A stretch of 64,000 nucleotides of DNA from Pleurostoma richardsiae. Lineage: Eukaryota > Ascomycota > Sordariomycetes > Calosphaeriales > Pleurostomataceae. Below, one piece after another: positions 56,441 through 64,000 of the stretch (its first letter is position 1; the number at the start of each line of letters is the position of its first letter). A program made the position numbers and the translations under genes. The notes beneath the pieces are model-generated. The model made no database searches. It had not been told where the DNA came from and was given only the letters and a program-made list of their open reading frames with translations. The stretch covers positions 620,001-684,000 of the forward strand of contig JANBVO010000004.1 in NCBI GenBank assembly GCA_030052745.1, written 5' to 3'.

Positions 56441-58052
56441 ATGGTTATCTTTTCGTGCCGCGATCAGGGGTAGATAGGAGAGAGTATGGAGTACAGTAAA
56501 GTCGACTGGCGCGGTTCAAGAACAGAAAACGGAACGTCAAAGAAGAGACCGTGTGAGATGGGTCAATTCGCATCCACTCATGGGTAACACCTCCGTTGGC
56601 ATGTTCCTGAGTATCTAGGTGTCCGTGTTATCCCATCGGGCCACAAAGTGATGGCAGGTCCCGCTGTCTGAGGCGGAGTCGGCCAAGCAGCCGCGGAAGG
56701 CCTGGGAGCCTTGTTCCGCAGAGAGCAATTCCCTGTCAGACCTCCTGGTTCTTCCGGGGCGGAGGCTTCCCGGGCCTGCCTCTATCCCCTGTGCCGACGT
56801 CCAAACAGCAAGCAGAGTTGAGCGTTTTGTGCTGGCCGTCGCCACTCCGATATAGTGCGGTTGAGGGTGTTAGGGCTTCCTCCCACCGTCTTCGGGATCT
56901 AGACTGTCTCGTTGTGCTTCAATGAAGGAGTGCCAAGTTGTCGTGCGTGTGGAGATACGTAAAAGGCGAACCAGGTACCTCCAGGTCACGCCCGCCAACC
57001 TGAACCCGCGCCAGCACTCAGTGAACTGGACGACTGGGCGTAACCGACACAGTGTGAGCATCACCATTCGCGAACTGGGTCACCAATCGAATGCCGCCCC
57101 CGAAGAACGGGACTGCAACGGACAAAGACGGCGGCCTTGACCACCCATTACAAGGTAGTCAACATGTATCGCTTTCTAAACCGAGCTGCCAGTTTCAGGC
57201 CTTCAGAAAGGCGTGCAGTACGCAGCAGATACATTGCCCATCGGAAGACGCAAGGTACCACCGCGGGACCGTCAAGTGCTGGCACCCATCACTGAGGGCA
57301 GGTCCGAACAGCGGCGGTACTTCCGATATACCGCGTTAGCTTGCCGGTGTCAGGCAAGGTACAGTATCTCACCTTGTCCCCTCGCTCCCTCTCCTTGGAC
57401 AGACGGACAGACTGATTGCGCCTTTCTGTGGTGGGAGGGACGATTTGGAAGTACCTGCGCCATTGATTGGACTTGCGCTGCCTGCAGCGGTAGGTTCTCT
57501 TTTCCCCCTAATCTCAATTTACAAATTCTTGGGGCAATTGCATTACCTATTGCTAGGTACAGGCGTTGTATCTTTTCCCTTGCTTCCACTGGGTTCCACG
57601 CGCCCACAGCTTTGTCCACCTGCCTCCCAGGTCGGTCGTAACGCCAGCCCGTTCCTGCGCCGGTCGGGTCACGGGTCGGACCACCCATCATCTAACGGAG
57701 CCCTCCAACCCTCTTCAACCCTTTGCTTTGCCATGTCTTTATCCCGCGTCTAATGCATTTCCCGCCAGGACAGACTCGGTAGCTTTCCCTTCTCGCTGAG
57801 CTGAATGCCCACACACACTAGAGGACCCTTGCTTGGCCTGAAATTCCCATAGTATTACTTTATTTTCCCAACCGCCGCCTGCTTTCGCTGCCCACTCGCG
57901 CCATCTTCACCACACTTGTCCCACCACGATTTCCTGGTGCCTCCCGAACACAATCAGTCAGCTTCGCTTTCCCGCCGTCGTTGGACGGCCATTCTCTACG
58001 AGAGAGTCTCCTTTCGCTGAGTAGGAAGAGAAATTGATGCAAGCTATCGGCA

Positions 58053-59627
58053 ATGGCCTCCTCCAAGGTAGATCTCCCACTGTCAGATGCCTGCTAGTCG
58101 GACCCGCGTCCGCAGACCAACAGCGCTGATCACTCTGTCTATCTCAGGAACTGCAGCAGACCTCGAGGCCATTGGCACACCGGCCATCTATCACCGCCAT
58201 TCCTGCCTCCGGTGGTTTTGCTGTTCGACAATCTCACTCTCGAAACAATTCCCACTCCGTCCTCTCCAGCTCGCTCAATGCCAACCATCGTATCTCGCGG
58301 CGTAAGAGCATGACCAATACCGCTGCCAACATGGCTGCCGTGGCAGCCGCGTTTCACGGAGCCGATGACAAAGCCACGGCCTTGCCCATTGCCAGCGGAG
58401 CGCGACGCAACACCATGTCCAAGAGCGGTATGCCCAGAGCTGCTGCTATGGGAAGCTTGCCGTCCCCGCCCGCTAGTCTTCCCACCCACAAGTTCGTTTC
58501 ACAAGATGGAAAGACCGGTGTCCACGACAGCGCTATTGACGACGATCTGAATGATATTTCGGGCGACGAGGGGCCAGCTGTCTTCCAGAAAGCCCGGATT
58601 CGGAGGGCCAGCGACGGCCAACCCCTCGCCAAGGATGGCAAGAAGAGCAACCGCGTTGAACTCCGCTGTGACAAGTGCGGGAAGGGATACAAGCATAGCA
58701 GCTGCTTGACCAAGCATTTGTTTGTGCCCCATTTCCTCTTCCCTGATACTTTCATTTCGGCGCCCGTCACGGTCGCGTAAAATCAATCGCGTACTTGGGC
58801 GGTCCCATTGGAAATGTGTTTGCAACGTGTGTTGACTCATCCTTAGGTGGGAGCACACTCCGGAGTGGTCCTATACTTCCAAGCTCCTCATCTCGAAGCA
58901 CCAGCAGGTCCAGCTCCTTGAGGCTGCGTCCGTGTTGGTGTCCATGAACGTCAAGGACGACAACATCGTCACCCCTCCGGACTCTGCTCGAGACTTCACC
59001 AGCGAGGACTCTGCCTCCCCTGCAGCCTCGGGCGCTTCCTCTGACCTTGCGGACGGGCGGAGTTCGGCGGATACCACTCCACCTCCTCAGTCCGACGCCA
59101 TGCACAACACGAACATGTCGTATCGGACCTTGTCCAAGCGGTACAGCAGTGGCAGTGGTTTCTCGCGCTCGTATCAATCGGCTCCATCGAACGCCCCATT
59201 CACTGCGAGCGTACCTAACAGTTCAGCCTTCAGCTACTATCGTCAACAGAATCTGGATCATCGCCCACCGTCATCTGGCATGAACATTACCGGTCAAGAA
59301 GACCGTGAGCTGGCGGCCGCTGTCGAGCTGCTCAGCTGCAGTTTCGGTAGCAATGGCGGCTCCCGGACTGTCCATTTGCCACCAGACGCGCCTCCCGTGC
59401 CACCGTTGCCCGCTCAGTATCTTGAGCAGGCTGCCCTGACCGGCACGAGCTTTATCAACAGCTTTCCCAACCGAGCACCGGAGAGCTTCACTCGAGGTGA
59501 GCGCCTCAGGGACATCAAGATGGAAGATAGCGGCGAGAGTGTCATGGACGATGAAGACGACGATACGCGCTCGCGTGCCCGCAGTGACGAAGATGACGAC
59601 GGCGTGTTTGGCCGAATGGAGGAATAA
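58053..59627 (+). CDS. C2H2 zinc-finger protein
   Basis: Three exons: 58053-58067 (15 nt, MASSK), 58148-58719 and 58847-59627, encoding 455 residues. A single C2H2 finger is formed by RCDKCGKGYKHSSCLTKHLW (Cys179, Cys182, His195, His199), split by the second intron within KHL-WEH. It continues into the conserved EHTPEWSYTSKLLISKHQQV segment. The N-terminal region is Ser/Ala-rich with RISRRKSM, a possible phosphorylation or nuclear import site. The C-terminal half is Ser/Pro-rich and ends in an acidic DDEDDDTRSRARSDEDDDG tail. One finger plus the HTPEW extension is typical of an uncharacterised fungal regulator family. DNA binding is likely but the targets are unknown. A 4.8 kb upstream gap suggests complex regulation. 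Confidence 0.85.
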
Positions 59628-59781
59628 GATTCTTTGGCCCCTCGGTCTCATCCAGACTCACTTAACGCGCCACGAAACAATATATGAATATATGCTTGGG
59701 AGGAATGGAGGAAGCGGTTTTCTTTTGTAACACCTATATCAAACCCATGTAAATGAGGTGGTTCGCTCCGCCCCCGATACC

Positions 59782-60154
59782 TTAGCACCGAAGAGTGGAG
59801 AGCTCCCGTTCCCGCATCTCAGGCGTCAGGATGGACAACTCCACGAGGTTAAAGTGAGGTTCGGACGTGAGCGTCGAGCGAACACCCGCAAAGCATTTTC
59901 GACGGTACCCGGCGGATTCTGCAGAAGCAAAGGGAGCAAGCCGACACGCGGCAGGAACGTTCATTTGTTTCGTATGAAGCCAGGATGAATATGAATCACA
60001 TATATTTCAGGAGCTGCTTACCTTCACCATGGAGATAAAATGTACATGTTGGGTGCTGCCTTGGGAACACAAACTTGAAGCGGCCCGTGCCTCCATACAT
60101 CCGGGGCGTAGAGATAGGCGGCCTGGACTTGACCGTCTCGACATGCCGTGCCAT
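59782..60154 (-). CDS. Hypothetical small protein, 89 residues, two exons
   Basis: Exons 60154-60022 and 59918-59782 join in phase 1 across a 103-nt intron with GTAAGC donor and CTGCAG acceptor; the branch site is not obvious. The product starts MARHVETVKSRPPISTPRMY after a good start context (caaaccATGG). It continues with GRFKFVFPRQHPTCTFYLHG and, after the intron, KCFAGVRSTLTSEPHFNLVE and LSILTPEMRERELSTLRC. The joined frame reads as one plausible soluble fold with balanced composition, unlike chance frames nearby. I do not recognise the family. An upstream non-ATG exon is possible because the frame stays open for 10 codons before the ATG, to an in-frame TAG. Confidence 0.5.
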
Positions 60155-60672
60155 GGTTTGCTCAGTAGAAGATGGGATCGAGACTGAAAACTACAAGGTA
60201 TCATGAAGAATGAGACCATCCTCATACTGAGACTGAAACCTGCCGTAACGACAGGCAAAAGTCACAAGAGAATAGAATCCGCGGGCTACCGACGTAGATG
60301 ATTGAGGATTACCAGTTGTGCGAGCAAGTGCAAGCGGAAGCAAGGGTATGAAGTCTCGCATATGTGACAGTGCTAGATAAAGTTCGTGATAATTGAGGAA
60401 GAACAGGAGGGGGGTTTGTAACGTCAGGAACACCTTCGCGGAGACCACAAATGGGAAGACGTCACTACCTGCATTTTCCCCACACTCTGCTCCCCAAGCT
60501 TCGGTTACCTGACGCTCACTCCCTCCCTTCCACGGTGTTTTCCCACACAACTTTCTCACTTTTCGCCAAAAGAAAACCCCCAGGATACTGCTCCTTTCTG
60601 CAGCTGAGATATAGCTGGGATATCATTCACGTCGTCCAGTAACAATCAGCGTATGATTCGTCTCTGAACGCA
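60155..60672. other. Divergent intergenic, small hypothetical / membrane protein
   Basis: 520 bases that would hold both promoters. A minus-strand frame of 122 codons (60191-60559) has no domain and looks like leader sequence. Confidence 0.35.
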
Positions 60673-61887
60673 ATGCGGCGAGGAAAGATGGTCCACCCCG
60701 CCTCGCTCAGCGCAGAAGGGACGAGCTTAAGCTCCAGCGCAAATGAAGTGGCCCCGGGCACTGGTGAGCTCGTGGTCCAGGGAGACCGACCTGCGAAGCC
60801 GCGCCCTCACCTGCCAAAACCGCTGCAGTTCCCGCTCGTGGCGATCCTCAGTCTTTCAATATCGTCGCTAGGCTATTCCATCCTCAACGAGTATACCGAG
60901 GGGGAGCTTGCCAACATCAGCAGAACCCTAGACTCGTGGCCGGAGATTGCTCTGCTTGCCTTGTGGAGACTGTACGTTTGCCTTGCTTGAGCTGGATGTC
61001 TTCCGCTCGTTGAACTAACACGTTCCTGCTGGCAGATTTGAGCTTGCATTGGGCTGGTTCGCTAGGTTCGACAGCTTCGACCTTGCGTCGCTCAACCTGC
61101 TGTCCCATGGCCCTACAGTAAGTTGGGACGGCTGGAGGCTCCTAGCATCAATCGCGACATGCTGCTTTTTGGTGGTATCACGGTACCGGCCATTGCTAAC
61201 ACTGCCTTGTAGGTGTTCCTCATGTTCACGTTCTACAACGTCAGGCGAACAACTGCTATCGCATGTCTCACGATAGACATCGTCTCGAGCTTCTTGCCCT
61301 TCCTTTTGTTGCGACCACTCTCGCGCGCACATTCTGGCGCATCGTCGATTGCGAATAGAGAGATCATTGTTGATAAGCAGATCCGCGCATATACCACAGC
61401 CCTGGCCGGGGCCATCTACTGCGTCGTCCTATACTTCGCTTATCAGACCTACCTGCCCAGTGCTCTAGTTGTTTACTTTGAAGGTCTTCCTACCGTGGAA
61501 CCGGCGCACAGCGCGACTACCCCCTTCATCTCAGCGTCCACGACTTCACTCGCCTTGGCTTTTGGCCTGGCCGCGCGAGTGTTCATCTTCACCCCATTTG
61601 AGGCAACCGGGCATACTTCCGAGGACGACCAGGTTGCCAGGTTTGATCCTGTCGAAGCAAGCCTGAAGCAGACACTGTTGTGGAACCTCTGGGGTTACAC
61701 GACGCAGACGAAGGTTGCCATTCTGAGGACCGCCGTCGTCATGGTTACGACGTTTGCGAACACATTTCTGCAGTGCGCTTGGACTATTAATGGCGTCGAG
61801 CCGACCGGAGCTGCGATTTACGCTTCTGTTTGGGTCGCTGCGGCTCTTTTCACAGGGATCGCATTAAGGGCAGTTGGAAAGGACTAG
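60673..61887 (+). CDS. Polytopic membrane protein, function unknown
   Basis: Three exons, 60673-60971, 61036-61117 and 61213-61887, encode 351 residues. Introns are 64 and 95 nt, in phases 2 and 0. Start MRRGKMVHPASL; a second Met at residue 6 is an alternative. Residues 1-50 are hydrophilic. About eight hydrophobic segments follow, including FPLVAILSLSISSLGYSIL, IALLALWRLFELALGWFARF, CLTIDIVSSFLPFLLLRPL, AYTTALAGAIYCVVLYFAYQ and a C-terminal IYASVWVAAALFTGIALRAV. The conserved-looking FDPVEASLKQTLLWNLWGYT lies on a loop near residue 270. The layout matches uncharacterised fungal integral membrane proteins. No transporter or enzyme motif is recognised. Confidence 0.8.
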
Positions 61888-62925
61888 GGGTTTGGGCAGG
61901 TGTCTCGTACTATAACGGAGTTTCCAGGTGGAAGGAAGGGTTAAAATAGCATTCTACGATATTTCTCGCGATTGGGAGGTTGGCCATGAGAGATACCCCT
62001 GGCCTCCCAACAGCTCGGCTGTCTCGGCGGAGTTGGGCGGCGTCTGAGGCTCTTCGCCATTTCAGCAAATGCAGTGGGTTAGCAAAGAGATTGTTTTGAG
62101 GGTGATGACCAAAAGGAGACATTAAAATCGTTTATCGAGGACATTTTACTTCTCTTTTCTGATATCGATGTTTTCCTTGTTTCTTTCCATTGACGGACTC
62201 TACCGCCGACGCCAAGAGGAGCTGAGAGACAGCTAAGGCGGTCTCAGCGTCGAGGCAGCCTACGTGTGAAAGCCCGTCGTGGACGCAGTCCGATCTACTA
62301 ACCGGTAGCTGATACCGAAGACTTCAGCCCCATGGCCATCAGCCGCAACTTAATGTCAGTGCCTGGCCTCTACAACGAATAGCATTGCCAAACACAGCCC
62401 CTCGACACCTGCACTCCGCGAAATCGGTCCTCATCCTGTCGCCGTCTACTTCCGCGGAAGAGACTAGTCCCCACGTCGCCCGGCGGCGGACCATTGCAGG
62501 TCGGGCGTTCTCTGCTTCCAAAAGCACGAGATGGATGCAGCTCCGCCTCGAACGTGGCGCTCGTTATTGTTCTGCCTGACGGTCATGTAACGACCCGGAT
62601 GAACTGCCGAAGCGCTGGATTTCCGATCTTGGACGTGGGACTTCCTATTCCAGGTTTGAGGCAATGCTCTACTGTCGGGCTGCGGCTCTGTTCCAGAGCT
62701 ATCCCGCCCTCGGTGTTCTCTGGCATCCCAGAGTGGTCGTGGTGGGGATATGCATCTGCGTGTGTGGGACGAAGGCAGGCTGGGAGCCGCAGCTGCAACT
62801 CCCTAACCTCTTGTGCGTGTGGTGAGTTGTAAGAGATCTGCGTCTGCCTGAGGAGGCGGCGTGAGCGCGGGAGAGTATAAGGGTGCGACACCGAGCTGTG
62901 CTGTAGTATCATCGAGACGGAGACA
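61888..62925. other. Intergenic, membrane protein to beta-solenoid gene
   Basis: 1 kb with no supported gene. The segment 62590-62925 is probably the promoter of the beta-solenoid gene. Confidence 0.4.
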
Positions 62926-63866
62926 ATGTGGGACTTACACGCGCCCCCCTTAACGACGCCAATTGCGCACCAGAAGACCCTCTCGATGCCAAAAAGCAAG
63001 GGCAAGAGTAAGGGCAAGGAGAGGAAGCGGCGAGGCGCGGCCGGACCCGCCTCACCACGCCCAGATGACTTGCCGGAGATACCGGTTGAAGAGTTTGAGC
63101 ATATCATGACTTTTGACGACGGTGTCCAGTCGGTGTACGGGGCGTCAGCGTCGGCTACAGACCCCTGGGTTACTGCTGGCTTGCGGAGTCCGGGCAAGTC
63201 CGCTGCTGAGACGCAGCAGACTATCGAGTCGGACACATCCCTGGAACTGACCGGTCCCTTGGACGTTGATGGGTCGGTTAGATGCTTGGGTTCGGTTACT
63301 CTCACGGGTGATTTCGCAATAAGAGACAAGATTGAGGCGTATGAGCATATCAACATCAACGGCAGCTTAACTTGCGGGTATGTAGGCGGACCAACTCACC
63401 CATGGTTCAGGGGAAGAAGATGTGATCTTGTTCGAGTCTCTACAATCTACTAATGATCATCTAGCGACAAGGTCAAGTCTATGGGAAATGTCTCGATATA
63501 CGGTGACGTACTCTGCAGGTTCGTAATGGTTGGCAGGTCCTTAAGAAAACTTGCCGGCCACGAAAGTTGACATAACTTCCAGGAGCAACCTCAAGGCTTT
63601 CGGAAAGCTAGACGTAGTGGGCAACCTCGAGGTGGAAGGGACGCTGGAGATATGGGGTGCGATCACTATAAGAGGCTTCATGTAAGAATGCTCCTCACCC
63701 GCTAGAACACGTAGCACGGCACCTGACTGGTGAATGCAGTAAATGCAAGTCCCTAACGGCCTGGTCTTCTCTCACAACGGTCGGAGACGAGTCTGGCTAC
63801 GAGGTCGAAGAGGAAGAGAAGATCTGGGGTGCGAAGATCTTGAACAGGGATGAGCTGCAGCTCTAG
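62926..63866 (+). CDS. Bactofilin-like beta-solenoid protein
   Basis: Four exons: 62926-63377, 63465-63518, 63583-63681 and 63740-63866, encoding 243 residues; every intron is phase 2. The start may instead be the Met at residue 21 (MPKSKGKSKGKERKRRG), giving a basic N-terminus. Residues 106 to about 205 form six rungs of roughly 15-18 residues: LELTGPLDVDGSVRC, LGSVTLTGDFAIRDKIEA, YEHININGSLTCGDKVKS, MGNVSIYGDVLCRSNLKA, FGKLDVVGNLEVEGTLEI, WGAITIRGFIKCKSLTA. Each has alternating hydrophobics around a central Gly, the pattern of bacterial polymer-forming bactofilins. Bactofilins self-assemble into filaments without nucleotide (family knowledge). The acidic C-terminus (EVEEEEKIWG) caps the solenoid. 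Assembly in this fungus is inference. Confidence 0.75.
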
Positions 63867-64000
63867 GGATTGCCGGGACCCTGGCCGCTCGTCTGATCAC
63901 TAGTCCGCGACGTCGACACCTGGCAGCTGTCATTGCTCGCGAATATTGAGAATATGAACAAGCTGGCGTGCATCCGAGACATGGACTCCTTGCCAAGGAA
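63867..64000. other. Right edge of window
   Basis: 134 bases after the beta-solenoid stop codon. Probably 3' UTR; nothing else can be supported. Confidence 0.4.

Larger units (their letters stand above)
53273..58052. other. 4.8 kb gene-poor stretch before the C2H2 gene
   Basis: The largest gap in the window. Open frames reach about 200 codons (53465-54058 plus) but none has domains, signal peptides or a convincing intron model. Visible items are a 12-base poly-T at 53656-53667, a CTAGCTACTA direct repeat at 54191-54211, and an inverted repeat at 56408-56440. The final 700 bases are CT-rich and probably hold the transcription start and leader of the zinc-finger gene. Confidence 0.45.

Noticed and set aside
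60191-60559. 122-codon minus-strand frame upstream of the small hypothetical gene
   Set aside because: No domain or composition support; better explained as promoter and leader.

Overview
This window comes from a filamentous ascomycete (Pezizomycotina), most likely a Sordariomycete. Genes are interrupted by short introns (mostly 45-110 nt) with fungal GTRNGT donors, CTRAY branch sites and YAG acceptors. Base composition looks moderately GC-rich. The set includes PacC, Ku80, a QIP/Gfd2-like exonuclease and a HAK potassium transporter. I see no rRNA, tRNA, CRISPR array or intact transposon. All exon models were joined by hand from splice signals, reading frame and family similarity. Every joined model keeps frame to its stop codon.

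Layout, left to right. A proline-rich protein with a C-terminal Cys-rich module (839-3055) and a coiled-coil hypothetical protein (3848-5569) precede the SEA-complex subunit Sea4/Mio on the minus strand (5888-9261). Sea4 diverges from the rRNA-processing factor EFG1 (9904-10831). A tandem dsRBD-like protein (11452-12734) converges on tRNA 2'-phosphotransferase Tpt1 (12967-14045). A small secreted Cys-rich protein (14965-15261) and a HAK K+ transporter (15678-18254, minus) follow. Next come the 25S rRNA m5C methyltransferase Rcm1 (19580-21348), a DHA1-type MFS transporter (22878-24988) and a second small secreted Cys-rich protein (26378-26563).

The centre holds the pH regulator PacC (27658-29510, minus). 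About 1.4 kb of its upstream region carries 16 copies of the PacC core site GCCAAG. The Sin3-binding protein Stb3 (32420-33502) and DNA topoisomerase III (36206-38490) follow on the minus strand. Then come a DUF1295 membrane protein (39092-40352), a small hypothetical protein (42059-42628) and a TMEM205-like membrane protein (43488-44211).

The right part holds Ku80 (44860-47344), a DEDDh exonuclease of the Gfd2/QIP type (48293-50217), and the divergent pair Pam18 and Rlp24 (50782-52368). After these come a DUF3602/PAR32-like protein (52694-53272), a gene-poor 4.8 kb stretch and a C2H2 zinc-finger protein (58053-59627). A two-exon 89-residue hypothetical protein (59782-60154), a polytopic membrane protein (60673-61887) and a bactofilin-like beta-solenoid protein (62926-63866) close the window.

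The genes do not form one pathway. They are mostly conserved housekeeping genes (ribosome biogenesis, tRNA splicing, DNA repair, nutrient sensing, ion transport) with a few lineage-specific ones. The strongest unexplained signals are the PacC-site array upstream of pacC and the beta-solenoid gene, whose introns recur at the same point of its structural repeat.
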